NCBI GenBank assembly: GCA_964651045.1
Contig: CAZYVD010000033.1
Location: 1-28,008 of the forward strand
Direction: 5' to 3'
DNA length: 28,008 nt
Origin: CAZYVD01 sp964651045
GTDB lineage: Bacteria; Zhuqueibacterota; QNDG01; DSAB01
The notes under the pieces were generated by a model, which was given only the letters and a program-made list of their open reading frames with translations, was not told where the DNA came from and ran no database searches. Every line of letters begins with the position of its first letter. Position 1 is the stretch's first letter. A program made the translations under genes and the position numbers. Of the stretch, positions 8,134 to 15,833 are shown one piece after another.

Positions 8134-8618
8134 AGATTGGCCTCGTGTTTGGGTTTGTACTCATACTCGACCAGTTGACAAAATGGCTTGTGCGCCAAAA
8201 TATGACTGTTGGGGACTCGGTTTCAATAATAGGAAACTTTATAAGGATAACCTATGTCGAGAACCCGGGAATAGCATTCGGAATCCATGTCTCCAACAGA
8301 TTAATTTTCACAATACTCTCTGTTCTGGCAAGCGTTGGTGTAGCTGGATATCTGTTTACTCACTGGAAAGAAAAGACGATCAAGAAGATAAGTTTAGTAC
8401 TGATACTTGGAGGAGCGATTGGCAATATTATAGACAGGATCTTTTTCTATAATGTGGTCGATTTTATAGATATAGGCATAGGAGATCTGAGATGGTGGGT
8501 CTTTAATGTCGCCGATTCTTCAGTTGTAATAGGAGTGATCCTACTTCTAATCATAACATTATCCAATCAGGGAGAGAAGAGTGAGCTGGAGCCGGATGAG
8601 GCAGAATCTGCAGGTTAA
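8130..8618 (+). CDS. lspA: Lipoprotein signal peptidase (signal peptidase II)
   Basis: This inner-membrane aspartyl protease cleaves the signal peptide of diacylglyceryl-modified prolipoproteins just before the lipidated cysteine. The ATG at 8130 overlaps the upstream stop (ATGA) and gives 162 aa, the usual length. Family motifs are complete: LILDQLTKWL near the N-terminus, YVENPGIAFG, GAIGNIIDR, then VVDFID and FNVADSS, which hold the probable catalytic pair Asp111 and Asp129. Four membrane segments are expected (about residues 2-20, 57-76, 87-105 and 130-146). The C-terminal ~15 residues are acidic. Its presence fits the several lipoproteins encoded in the window. Confidence 0.96.
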   Translation: MKIGLVFGFVLILDQLTKWLVRQNMTVGDSVSIIGNFIRITYVENPGIAFGIHVSNRLIFTILSVLASVGVAGYLFTHWKEKTIKKISLVLILGGAIGNIIDRIFFYNVVDFIDIGIGDLRWWVFNVADSSVVIGVILLLIITLSNQGEKSELEPDEAESAG

Positions 8619-9590
8619 ATGGATAACCATCACATACAAATTCATGTTCCTGCGAACAAGGCAAGAGAGCGGCTCGATACTTTTTTAACAAGAGAGATCA
8701 GTGGTGTTTCAAGAAGCCAGATACAGAAGCTGATCAAGCAGGGATGTGTTAGGGTAGACAGCAGAGTTGTAAGACCTAATTATGTTATTCATCCTTCCGA
8801 AAAGATCGAAATTGAAATAGTCAAGCATTCCAGACCAGAAATAAAGGCTGAAAACATACCCATCGATATAGTATATGAGGATGACTACCTTCTCGTTGTA
8901 AACAAGAGGGCGGGGATGGTAGTTCATCCTGCGTGTGGCAACTGGTCGGGAACACTGGTTAATGCACTCATGTATCACTGCCAAAATCTTTCAAACCTCA
9001 ATCAGCCTGACCGACCCGGAATTGTTCACCGTCTCGATAAGGATACTTCTGGTCTTCTTGTGGTTGCAAAAGATAATTTTGTACATGCCGGTCTATCAAG
9101 GCAGTTTGAGAAAAAGACGATTAAGAGGGTGTATATAGCAGTTGTGTGGGGGCATTTCAAAACTTTAGATGGTACTATAGAGACGCTCCTTTCGAGGAGC
9201 AGGAGGGATAGAAAAAAGATAGCTGTGTCGCAGCAGGGCAGGAGTGCAATTACACACTTTATAGTAAAGGAGAGGCTGCCCCTGTGCTCGCTTCTGGAAC
9301 TGCGTCTGGAAACGGGTCGTACTCATCAAATTCGTGTACATCTTGCACATATTCATCATCCTGTGTTTGGAGATCAGACTTATGGAGGCCGCGGCAGACA
9401 GATTGGAGGCCTCAATAAGAGGGATGCAGAGCTTGCAATGGAGCTTTTACGCATAATGCCGAGACAGGCTCTACATGCAAAGAGTCTGGGTTTTGTACAC
9501 CCTGTTACCGGCAGAGAGATGATGTTTGATTCAGAACTTCCAGAAGATATGAAGAGTCTTCTAAATCGTCTGAGAGAGGCGACTGATTAA
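8619..9590 (+). CDS. RluD-family 23S rRNA pseudouridine synthase
   Basis: Isomerises uridine to pseudouridine, most likely in 23S rRNA. The N-terminal ~70 residues form an S4 RNA-binding domain (ERLDTFLTREISGVSRSQIQKLI, split here only by reading). The catalytic domain has HRLDKDTSG with the catalytic aspartate at residue 140, and RTHQIRVHLAH further on. The length of 323 aa is typical. The start codon directly follows the lspA stop without a gap. The lspA-rluD-like pairing is the same as lspA-ylyB in Bacillus. The exact target uridine cannot be read from sequence, so rluD itself is not asserted. Confidence 0.93.
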   Translation: MDNHHIQIHVPANKARERLDTFLTREISGVSRSQIQKLIKQGCVRVDSRVVRPNYVIHPSEKIEIEIVKHSRPEIKAENIPIDIVYEDDYLLVVNKRAGMVVHPACGNWSGTLVNALMYHCQNLSNLNQPDRPGIVHRLDKDTSGLLVVAKDNFVHAGLSRQFEKKTIKRVYIAVVWGHFKTLDGTIETLLSRSRRDRKKIAVSQQGRSAITHFIVKERLPLCSLLELRLETGRTHQIRVHLAHIHHPVFGDQTYGGRGRQIGGLNKRDAELAMELLRIMPRQALHAKSLGFVHPVTGREMMFDSELPEDMKSLLNRLREATD

Positions 9591-10666
9591 TGATAAAGAT
9601 TCTCTTCTACATATCTGGTCATGGTCTTGGACATGGAGTAAGGAGTCTTGAGGTGATGCGTAGCATCATCGATCGGAATCCTGATGTTAAAATATACATA
9701 AGAACTACTGTATCCTCTAAAGTCTTCAATGGTCTTGATCAATCGACAGAATTCGAGAGTGTGGAAATCGATGTTGGTGCTGTGCAGAATACAAGCCTCT
9801 GGGTCGACAGGAGAAAAACGCTTGATAGATATCTCTCTTTAGAAAAGAGGTGGAAGCAGATTCTGGATCAAGAATCGTATTTTATAAAAAAAGGAAAAAT
9901 CAATCTAATAATAGGCGATATTCCTCCACTTGGATTCAGGATAGCCTATGAAATGAATATTAAGAGCATTGCGATTGGGAATTTTGGCTGGGACTGGATC
10001 TATGCGAGTTGGCAGGAAGAGTTACCTGAATTTGAATCCATAGTTAAAAGCATAAAAGAAGATTATAAAAAGGCAGATATGCTTCTTCGTCTTCCTGCCC
10101 ATGGGCCAATGGAATCATTTAAGATAATAGAGGACATTCCTCTCATTGCAAGGGAGTCTCTTGTCAAAGCTGATGTTACTCGAAGACGTCTTGATCTAAA
10201 CAGAGATAAAAAAAATGTGCTTATCGCCCTTCCTCCATCTGATATTGGGATAATTCCATGGGAAGCAGTAAAGGAGTTTAAAGGTTTTAGATTCCTGTGT
10301 CCCTTCTCAGGAATAAGCGGTGGAAACATTGTGGTTCTCCCAGGAAGTGGTGTCGATTTTCAGGATGTTGTTTCTGCATGCGATGCAGTAATTTCTAAGC
10401 CTGGATATGGAATAGTGTCTGAATGTTTTGCCAACAGAACACCGCTTCTTTCCATTCAGCGGTATGGATTTGTTGAGAGCGAGGTCCTGATCGAATGGAT
10501 GAGGGAGAATATGGCATGCGGGTTTATCTCTATAGAAGATTTTCTCTCTGGAAGGTGGGAAAACTATCTTGAGGCTCTGGTTTCAAAAGAGTGGAAGTGG
10601 TCTCCTCTTCCAGTTAATGGAGCAGAAGTGGCAGCAGACAGGATAATAAAGATAATGGAGACGTAA
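9590..10666 (+). CDS. Glycosyltransferase-like protein (arabinokinase N-domain / GT-B type)
   Basis: A 358-aa cytoplasmic or membrane-peripheral protein of probable GT-B fold. The N-terminus reads YISGHGLGHGVRSLEVM, the glycine- and histidine-rich loop found in MurG-like and predicted UDP-sugar transferases and in the N-terminal domain of plant-type L-arabinokinases. The C-terminal half contains VVSACDAVISKPGYG then VSECFANRTPLL, the donor-binding arrangement of that family. No GHMP kinase domain follows, so this is the transferase-like domain alone. The ATG overlaps the previous stop by one base (TAATG), indicating coupling. Donor and acceptor are unknown. Confidence 0.75.
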   Translation: MIKILFYISGHGLGHGVRSLEVMRSIIDRNPDVKIYIRTTVSSKVFNGLDQSTEFESVEIDVGAVQNTSLWVDRRKTLDRYLSLEKRWKQILDQESYFIKKGKINLIIGDIPPLGFRIAYEMNIKSIAIGNFGWDWIYASWQEELPEFESIVKSIKEDYKKADMLLRLPAHGPMESFKIIEDIPLIARESLVKADVTRRRLDLNRDKKNVLIALPPSDIGIIPWEAVKEFKGFRFLCPFSGISGGNIVVLPGSGVDFQDVVSACDAVISKPGYGIVSECFANRTPLLSIQRYGFVESEVLIEWMRENMACGFISIEDFLSGRWENYLEALVSKEWKWSPLPVNGAEVAADRIIKIMET

Positions 10667-10667
10667 T

Positions 10668-11420
10668 ATGAAAACAAAAGATCTGGTCGAATATTTGAAT
10701 AAAATATTGAGGATTGGGGAGATCGATGACAGGAGTCTTAATGGTCTTCAACTCGATAACAGTGGAAATGTTACGAGAGTGGCACTAGCGGTAGATGCGT
10801 GTCAAGACAGTTTTTTAAGGGCAGCAGAAATGAAGGCCGATTTTCTGCTGGTTCACCACGGTCTTTTCTGGAGTGATCCTGTTGCAATAACAGGAGAGCT
10901 TTACAGCAGGATAAAGATTCTAATAGAGGCGGACATTGCTCTCTATGCTGCACACCTTCCTTTAGATCTGCATCCTGAGCTGGGAAACAATGCTCAGATT
11001 GGAGAGATACTCGGATGGCCGGTATCTGGTGATTTTGGAGAGTATCATGGAGTGGTAATTGGCAGGGAAGTGGAGTTCGACACTCTTGTTGCTCTATCCG
11101 ATATAGTCGATCAGATAAGAGAGAAGCTGAAATGCGAGCCTGAAGTATGGGGGTTTGGGCCGGAGTATATAAAGAAAATGTGTTATGTTAGTGGAGGTGG
11201 ATTGAGCCTTTTGAATCAGGCAATCGACAGGGGAATGGATATGTTTTTTACGGGTGAGCCCGGTCACTCTTCATACTGGAGTGCAAAGGAGGCAAAGATA
11301 AACGTTGTTTTTGGCGGACACTATGCAACAGAGATCCTTGGAGTAAAGGCTGTAGGAAGAGAGATCGAGAAGAAATTCGGGCTTGAGGTGGAGTTTATCG
11401 ATCTTCCAACAGGCCATTGA
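10668..11420 (+). CDS. Nif3-like dinuclear metal-centre protein (YbgI/YqfO family)
   Basis: A widely conserved cytoplasmic protein that forms ring-shaped hexamers with a two-metal site; some members are annotated as GTP cyclohydrolase 1 type 2, with uncertain physiological role. Probable metal ligands are visible: His63 and His64 in LLVHHGLFW, Asp100 in AAHLPLDLHPELGNN, and His218 and Glu222 in FGGHYATEILG. At 250 aa it is the short form, without the inserted PII-like domain. One base separates it from the upstream gene. It closes the operon: the next gene is on the opposite strand. No convincing intrinsic terminator follows; there is only a T-rich stretch near 11482-11490 without a good stem. 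Confidence 0.92.
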   Translation: MKTKDLVEYLNKILRIGEIDDRSLNGLQLDNSGNVTRVALAVDACQDSFLRAAEMKADFLLVHHGLFWSDPVAITGELYSRIKILIEADIALYAAHLPLDLHPELGNNAQIGEILGWPVSGDFGEYHGVVIGREVEFDTLVALSDIVDQIREKLKCEPEVWGFGPEYIKKMCYVSGGGLSLLNQAIDRGMDMFFTGEPGHSSYWSAKEAKINVVFGGHYATEILGVKAVGREIEKKFGLEVEFIDLPTGH

Positions 11421-11494
11421 AGGAAGGCCCTGAGGCAAGAGCCCTGGGTCGAAAACATTGTTGTTGTAATTTATCAGCAGGCTTTTTTATTAAT

Positions 11495-11929
11495 CTATTG
11501 TTTTGTTAATGTCAATACTACCGTATCTTCTGTGCCGTCTTCATCAATATCAATAGTTAGTGTTATAGACAACTTATTGCCGTTTATTGAGTAAGGAAAT
11601 GTTTCCGAGACTCCATTTGAGGTTGTAGTTAATTCGGTCGTAGTAGCACTCCATGTTCCTGTTTCGGTTTCTTCACCCTCTCCAACATCCATTGTTTTTG
11701 TATAGGTGTTGTCGGCTTTAAATGTTATTGTCATGCTCCATCCAACCATTTCGATTGGTAACATAACACCATTAACAGACATTGTTGTCAATACCCAGGT
11801 ACCAATTAGCTGATTTTGCGGATTTTCCTCATCTTTCGAATTTGTAGATTTATCACAGGTGCTTCCCATGAATAGCATAACAAGAAAAATTGATAATGTG
11901 GCCGCTACTATTTTTCTTAGTGTACTCAT
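11495..11929 (-). CDS. Small lipocalin-like lipoprotein
   Basis: 144 aa, exported. The N-terminus MSTLRKIVAATLSIF continues into a hydrophobic stretch ending MGSTC, a probable lipoprotein signal with a non-canonical residue before the cysteine. Residues about 38-144 match the pattern of lipocalin-like META/DUF4923-type proteins: LIGTWVLTTM, then repeated beta strands (MTITFKADNTYT, TGTWSATTTELTT, YSINGNKLSITLTI) and a Thr-rich character. No ligand or function can be assigned. An AAAGGAG site (complement of 11939-11945) lies 9 nt upstream. It is the second gene after the barrel protein gene, 21 bp away, so the two are co-transcribed. Confidence 0.72.
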   Translation of the reverse strand: MSTLRKIVAATLSIFLVMLFMGSTCDKSTNSKDEENPQNQLIGTWVLTTMSVNGVMLPIEMVGWSMTITFKADNTYTKTMDVGEGEETETGTWSATTTELTTTSNGVSETFPYSINGNKLSITLTIDIDEDGTEDTVVLTLTKQ

Positions 11930-11950
11930 ATTATAGAGCTCCTTTAATTT

Positions 11951-12685
11951 TTAAAATTGAAATGCAACTCCTATGTATGGTATAAAAATATCTGTTGTTG
12001 ATTTGCTTATATCATATTTTACATCGCTGTCTTCTATATGAATGGCTCCTTCTTTGAGATATTGAGCCTCTCCACCCTTTAGGTAGCGGGCTCCAATGTC
12101 TATAAAGATCGTTTTCATCCTGCTGTCACTCGGTCTGTAGTAGTCTGAATCTTTTTCATACGTCTTTTCCCATACTCTAATCATCAAACCTGTACAGAAT
12201 CCATAAGAGAAGGTTATGTCGCTAAGGTTATTGGAACTTGCGATATCTTCATAGTCTCCCTGATCTGTAACCCTTGTGTCTGTTGTAAAGTAGCTTAAAC
12301 CTATCAGTCCCTCGATGTATGGCTGGAAAAATCCTTTGGTCTGCTGGATACGAAGAAAAATATGTGCCATGATGATCGAATTTGTTGTTGTGACATCTAC
12401 ATACACATCTGGTATGGTTTCGCTCCACGGTTCCTCGCGTGTCTCACTCCCATAAATAATAAAACTTACCGATCCACCAAGGATTATTGGAGAATTTGGA
12501 AATATAAAGCCGAAATAACCCGTAGCTCCAAGGCCAATCTGTTCAACATTTTCTTTGAATTCACCCTGGGGAAATCCTAAATTAAGATTTGCGCCCATAA
12601 TAAATTTTTCCTGACCATATAGATTAGTCAACATGAAAAGAAATAGAAATATTGATAAGAATACAAAAAGTTTAGTGTGCTTCAT
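11951..12685 (-). CDS. Outer-membrane beta-barrel protein
   Basis: 244 aa with a clear signal peptide (MKHTKLFVFLSIFLF, cleavage near LYGQE). The mature part alternates aromatic/hydrophobic strands with polar turns: FIMGANLNLGFPQGEF, IGLGATGYFGFIF, IILGGSVSFIIYG, FFQPYIEGLIGLSYF, IFIDIGARYLKGG. It ends YIGVAFQF with the terminal Phe recognised by the BAM machinery. This fits an 8- to 10-strand barrel of the OmpA/OmpW-like superfamily, though no specific family is recognised. The opening MGANLNLGFPQGEF matches a common start of such barrels in FCB bacteria. A ribosome binding site AAGGAAAA lies just upstream. It is divergent from the ECF sigma factor gene, suggesting linked regulation. Confidence 0.75.
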   Translation of the reverse strand: MKHTKLFVFLSIFLFLFMLTNLYGQEKFIMGANLNLGFPQGEFKENVEQIGLGATGYFGFIFPNSPIILGGSVSFIIYGSETREEPWSETIPDVYVDVTTTNSIIMAHIFLRIQQTKGFFQPYIEGLIGLSYFTTDTRVTDQGDYEDIASSNNLSDITFSYGFCTGLMIRVWEKTYEKDSDYYRPSDSRMKTIFIDIGARYLKGGEAQYLKEGAIHIEDSDVKYDISKSTTDIFIPYIGVAFQF

Positions 12686-12749
12686 GTCATTTTCCTTTTT
12701 AATTATTTATAGTTTTTAGTAAACACAGGTGAAAGATCGATATGAAATA

Positions 12750-12777
12750 ATTTTAATAAAATAAATCTAAATTGCAA
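12750..12777 (-). promoter_or_regulatory. Candidate promoter of the barrel protein-lipoprotein pair
   Basis: Reading the minus strand, TTGCAA (complement of 12772-12777) and TAAAAT (complement of 12750-12755) are 16 bp apart. They lie about 65 bp upstream of the start at 12685. The region is AT-rich, so this is tentative. Confidence 0.35.
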
Positions 12778-12790
12778 GTAAATTTCAGTC

Positions 12791-12819
12791 TTGATAATAA
12801 TAAAATCATTTGCTATGTT
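12791..12819 (+). promoter_or_regulatory. Extended -10 promoter of the ECF sigma operon
   Basis: TTGATA (12791-12796), 17-bp spacer, TATGTT (12814-12819), with TG one base before the -10 (12811-12812), which makes an extended -10 element. Transcription would begin near 12826, about 38 nt before the sigma gene. This is one of the best sigma70-type promoters in the window. Confidence 0.55.
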
Positions 12820-12863
12820 AAAAAAAGAACAATAAAATCTTAACAGGATCGTTTAATCGGTGT

Positions 12864-13436
12864 ATGTTTATGGATAAGAGCAAAGGCGATGCCGAGCTTG
12901 TCAGGGCATATCTTTCTGGTAAAGAGGCTGCATTCGTAAAGCTATACAACAAATATGAGAGGCCTCTATTCTCATTTATTCTTAGGTTTTTTAAAAATAT
13001 CCAGATTGCCGAGGATGTCTTCCAGCAGACCTGGATAAAAGTAATAAATGGATTGCCAGATTATGAAGAAAGAGGTTCATTCTCAAGCTGGTTATTCGGA
13101 ATTGCCAATAACTGTAGTATCGATTATATTAGGAAAAGAAAGAGGTCAAAAATAGATGAGTCAAGAGATGCGGAAGACCTGTCTATGTACGCCGATCCAG
13201 ATGGAGATTCTGAGAGAGAATTTATTGAAGATGAAGAGAGAGACTTTCTGATGAGGGCTGTAGACAGACTTCCTGAAGATCAGAAGAGGGTTGTGCTGAT
13301 GCGTATTATTGGTGATCTTCCATTCAAAGAGATTGCAAGGGCGCTCGATTGTCCCTTAAACACCGTACTTGGAAGAATGCACTACGCTGTTCGTAATTTA
13401 AAGAAAATTGTCAATCAAAATATGGGGAGGATATAG
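12864..13436 (+). CDS. ECF-type RNA polymerase sigma factor
   Basis: Directs RNA polymerase to a small set of promoters, usually when released by its anti-sigma factor. 190 aa, the standard ECF length. Region 2 runs about residues 22-92 (FVKLYNKYERPLFSF, AEDVFQQTWIKV, SFSSWLFGIANNCSIDYIRKRKR). An acidic linker follows. Region 4 covers about 130-185 (LPEDQKRVVLMRIIGDL, FKEIARALDCPLNTVLGRMHYAVRNLKK) with the helix-turn-helix. The ATG at 12864 is used; one at 12870 is equally possible and neither has a strong ribosome binding site. Four bases separate it from the anti-sigma gene. The divergent barrel and lipoprotein genes are natural candidate targets, which is inference. Confidence 0.95.
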   Translation: MFMDKSKGDAELVRAYLSGKEAAFVKLYNKYERPLFSFILRFFKNIQIAEDVFQQTWIKVINGLPDYEERGSFSSWLFGIANNCSIDYIRKRKRSKIDESRDAEDLSMYADPDGDSEREFIEDEERDFLMRAVDRLPEDQKRVVLMRIIGDLPFKEIARALDCPLNTVLGRMHYAVRNLKKIVNQNMGRI

Positions 13437-13440
13437 AACG

Positions 13441-14034
13441 ATGTCCTGTCCTGAATTTAAAAGATTTGGTTTCCTTTTTCTCTCTGGTGAATTGTCCAGA
13501 GATGAAAAGAGATTTTACAGAGCTCATATTAAAGAGTGTCTGGAATGCAGACAGGAACTTTTTGATGCAAGAACGATAATGAAAACAATCAAAAATAGAG
13601 TTGTTTTAGAGAGGCCTGGGAAGGAGGCCAGAGAGTCGATTCTTAAGAAAATAAGGAAGGAGAGGGTCTCATTTTTTGAAAAGATTGTAGATGAGATAAA
13701 ATCCGCCCTTTTGCCAAGAAGGCTTATAATAGGATTTTCCTCTGCTGTGGTTGTGGTGGTTTTGATCTTTTTTGGGGTCCAGTATATACATCATCAAAAA
13801 ATAATGGATGTGGATAGAGCACTTGTATTAAAATGGGATGACGATTTTTATTCAAATGTAGAGTGGATGGATAGTGAAATTGATCGAGTAAAATCAGGAG
13901 AACTGCTTGCAAACTACTTTGCTGTTGAGTATGAGGAGAGTGGTTCTGATGATTGGATGTCAATAATGTCGAATGATTTCTATTTAATAAGGGGGGCTGT
14001 TGAGACTCTCATGGAAACATTTTATGGGATTTAA
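13441..14034 (+). CDS. Membrane-bound zinc-type anti-sigma factor
   Basis: Holds the preceding sigma factor inactive until an envelope signal arrives. 197 aa from the ATG at 13441, preceded by GGGGAGG (13424-13430); an upstream in-frame extension lies inside the sigma gene and is not needed. The cytoplasmic N-terminus has the zinc-binding anti-sigma motif HxxxCxxC (His29, Cys33, Cys36 in AHIKECLECRQEL) plus Cys3. One membrane segment follows (about 95-115, LIIGFSSAVVVVVLIFFG). The periplasmic part of ~80 residues is acidic and Trp/Asp-rich (VLKWDDDFYSNVEWMDSEIDRV) and may be the sensor. It is the middle gene of the sigma operon. The family call is strong; the signal is unknown. Confidence 0.88.
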   Translation: MSCPEFKRFGFLFLSGELSRDEKRFYRAHIKECLECRQELFDARTIMKTIKNRVVLERPGKEARESILKKIRKERVSFFEKIVDEIKSALLPRRLIIGFSSAVVVVVLIFFGVQYIHHQKIMDVDRALVLKWDDDFYSNVEWMDSEIDRVKSGELLANYFAVEYEESGSDDWMSIMSNDFYLIRGAVETLMETFYGI

Positions 14035-14047
14035 TATGGAGGTAAAA

Positions 14048-14665
14048 ATGAATAAAAAGAGTAAAAAGATTGGCCTGATGATTTTCATGTTTTTAATGAT
14101 TTTTCTGCAAATAGTAAGTGCACAGGGAGTTAAGAAAAATGAAAAGCAGATAACATTCGGGCAGATAAAAAACTCTTCACAGGATATTCTCTATCTCACA
14201 AAAGAACAGGAGGAGAAGACTCTAAATTATATGAAGGAGATGTATCCTGATCGGTTTGAGAGGTTCATTAAGATTAAGGAGCTGAGACCATTAATCTACA
14301 GAAGAGGATTATCCAGAGCATATAGAGAGATGCGCTTTATAGAAGAACTAAAGAATAAGGATCAAGTGCGATATCAGAGAGTACTTCAGGAGAAAAAACT
14401 GACAACCAAGAGCAGGATTCTGGCAAAAAAGTATAAAGAAACTGATGATGAAGACCAGAAGAATAGAATAAGAGAGGAGCTGAAGGGAATCCTTTCAGAA
14501 CTCTTTAATATAAGACAACAGGTTAGAGAAGATGAGATAGAAAGACTTGAGAAGAAGCTTGCCGAGCTTAAAGAGATTAACAGGAAGAGGCTTGCCAATA
14601 AAGATGCAATTGTAGAAAAAAAGCTTGCAGAGATGCTTGGTGAGAATAAGGATATGGAGTGGTAG
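14048..14665 (+). CDS. Secreted coiled-coil protein of the ECF sigma operon
   Basis: 205 aa from the ATG at 14048, chosen because GGAGG lies 5 nt upstream and a clean signal peptide begins there (MNKKSKKIGLMIFMFLMIF, cleavage after VSAQG). The in-frame upstream start at 14000 is inside the anti-sigma gene. The mature protein is almost entirely alpha-helical and charged, with long Glu/Lys/Arg heptad-like stretches (about residues 45-200), including LTKEQEEKTLNYMKEMYPDRF. It resembles Spy/CpxP-like and other periplasmic helical chaperone or sensor proteins in general character, but no family motif such as LTxxQ repeats is clear. Gene position suggests it modulates the anti-sigma factor or is the envelope factor the circuit controls. 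Confidence 0.65.
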   Translation: MNKKSKKIGLMIFMFLMIFLQIVSAQGVKKNEKQITFGQIKNSSQDILYLTKEQEEKTLNYMKEMYPDRFERFIKIKELRPLIYRRGLSRAYREMRFIEELKNKDQVRYQRVLQEKKLTTKSRILAKKYKETDDEDQKNRIREELKGILSELFNIRQQVREDEIERLEKKLAELKEINRKRLANKDAIVEKKLAEMLGENKDMEW

Positions 14666-14911
14666 AAAGGCTTTTTTTACTGTGAGTGATTTGAAACCGA
14701 ATTGCACTTAAGTGTAAATTTTAAGGGTAAGTTTGATATGGCCCCTATGCGAGAAGCCGTGATTTTGTTGCGGCTTTAAATTTGTTTTTCAATACAGAGT
14801 TTAAATTGATCTTGGAATTATGCCACCTTTCAGGTTCAATAATAAATTGACAGCAGTCATGTAATAAAATGTGAAAACCTTTCGGCTTGCTTTCTTATGA
14901 TAGAACATCAA
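14666..14911. other. Convergent intergenic region with weak inverted repeats
   Basis: These 246 bp separate the sigma operon from a minus-strand radical SAM gene. A perfect 10-bp palindrome CACTTAAGTG lies at 14705-14714. A 6-bp stem AAGCCG/CGGCTT (14754-14759 and 14771-14776) with an 11-nt loop is followed by a broken T-rich stretch. No tRNA, small ORF or known riboswitch was recognised. Confidence 0.5.
14754..14789 (+). terminator. Weak candidate terminator of the sigma operon
   Basis: The stem AAGCCG/CGGCTT with an 11-nt loop is followed by TTTAAATTTGTTTTT-like sequence. The stem is short and the T run interrupted, so efficiency would be modest. Confidence 0.35.
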
Positions 14912-15811
14912 TCATGTTTGAATCCACCCTCGTTTAAGATTGTAAAAATCGATCCATTTCATTGCCTCGTTATATTCCTCTTCTGTAATGCGTCTGTTTA
15001 TGATTTTATCGGATATTGCCATGTACGCAGGAAAATACTGACGCATCAGACTAATATAGGTATTTTTAGATAACTGTTCTGCAATAAATTTAAGTATTGA
15101 TTGACTGCCTGCTACATCTTCTGGCAGAACAAGATGCCGTATAAGCAGTCCTTTTTTTGCTATTCCATCATTATCGATCATCAGATCACCCACCTGCCTG
15201 TACATCTCCTTAACTGCTGCTTTATTCTTGTCGGGATAGTCTGGTGCACCAGAGAATTTTTTCGACATCGCAGGATCAGAATACTTCATGTCGGGCATGT
15301 ATATGTCTATTATTCCATCCCACAATCTCAGCATTTCGACAGATTCATATCCACCGCAGTTATAAACGATCGGTATATATAAACCACTTTTGTATGCGGT
15401 TAAAAGAGCATTCATTATTTGTGGAGAAAAGTGGGTCGGTGTTACTAAATTGATGTTGTGAGCACCCTCTTGCTGAAGTTTGAGCAGTATTGATGCCAGT
15501 TCAGCAACAGAAACATCGTTACCATGTCTGAGATGGCTTATTGGATAATTCTGACAGTATATGCAGCCGAGATTACAACCAGTAAAGAATACTGTTCCTG
15601 ATCCTCTGAAGCCAGATATAGGAGGCTCTTCACCAAAATGGAGGTTGCTCGAGGAAATTCTTACATCCAGTCCCGATTTGCAGTATCCCACCTCTCCCTT
15701 TGTACGATCAACTTCGCATCTCCTCGGACAGAGTCTGCATGAGCTGAGAAGCCTGTATGCAGCGTCAATCCTTTTTTCAATGAGAGATATTTTATGTGAG
15801 TCGATTCTCAT
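14912..15811 (-). CDS. Radical SAM protein, PflX-like (putative pyruvate formate-lyase activase relative)
   Basis: A 299-aa iron-sulfur enzyme of the radical SAM superfamily. The 4Fe-4S cluster that binds SAM is held by Cys79, Cys83 and Cys86 in GCNLGCIYCQNYP. An N-terminal cysteine cluster (CRLCPRRCEVDR then GEVGYC; Cys25, Cys28, Cys32, Cys44) is the hallmark of the PflX group and may bind a second cluster. Further family motifs are HFGEEPPISG, GTVFFTGC, NLVTPTHF, VYNCGGYE, DIYMPDMKY and IRHLVLPED. Its substrate is unknown; members are annotated by similarity to glycyl-radical activases, but no glycyl-radical enzyme gene is in the window. It stands alone, with its own candidate promoter. The ribosome binding site is weak. 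Confidence 0.9.
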   Translation of the reverse strand: MRIDSHKISLIEKRIDAAYRLLSSCRLCPRRCEVDRTKGEVGYCKSGLDVRISSSNLHFGEEPPISGFRGSGTVFFTGCNLGCIYCQNYPISHLRHGNDVSVAELASILLKLQQEGAHNINLVTPTHFSPQIMNALLTAYKSGLYIPIVYNCGGYESVEMLRLWDGIIDIYMPDMKYSDPAMSKKFSGAPDYPDKNKAAVKEMYRQVGDLMIDNDGIAKKGLLIRHLVLPEDVAGSQSILKFIAEQLSKNTYISLMRQYFPAYMAISDKIINRRITEEEYNEAMKWIDFYNLKRGWIQT

Positions 15812-15833
15812 AGGTAGCTAAATAGTTTAGAAA

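Noticed and set aside
11421..11494. Intrinsic terminator after the nif3-like gene
   Set aside because: The direct repeat GCCCTG does not form a stem, and the later T run at about 11482 has no adjacent stable stem.
13408..13440. Upstream start for the anti-sigma factor inside the sigma gene
   Set aside because: The ATG at 13441 has a good ribosome binding site and starts the recognisable protein; the earlier start only adds residues read out of frame from the sigma gene.
14666..14911. tRNA or small RNA gene suggested by a GGTTCAA string
   Set aside because: The flanking bases do not pair as a T arm and no acceptor or anticodon stem could be found.
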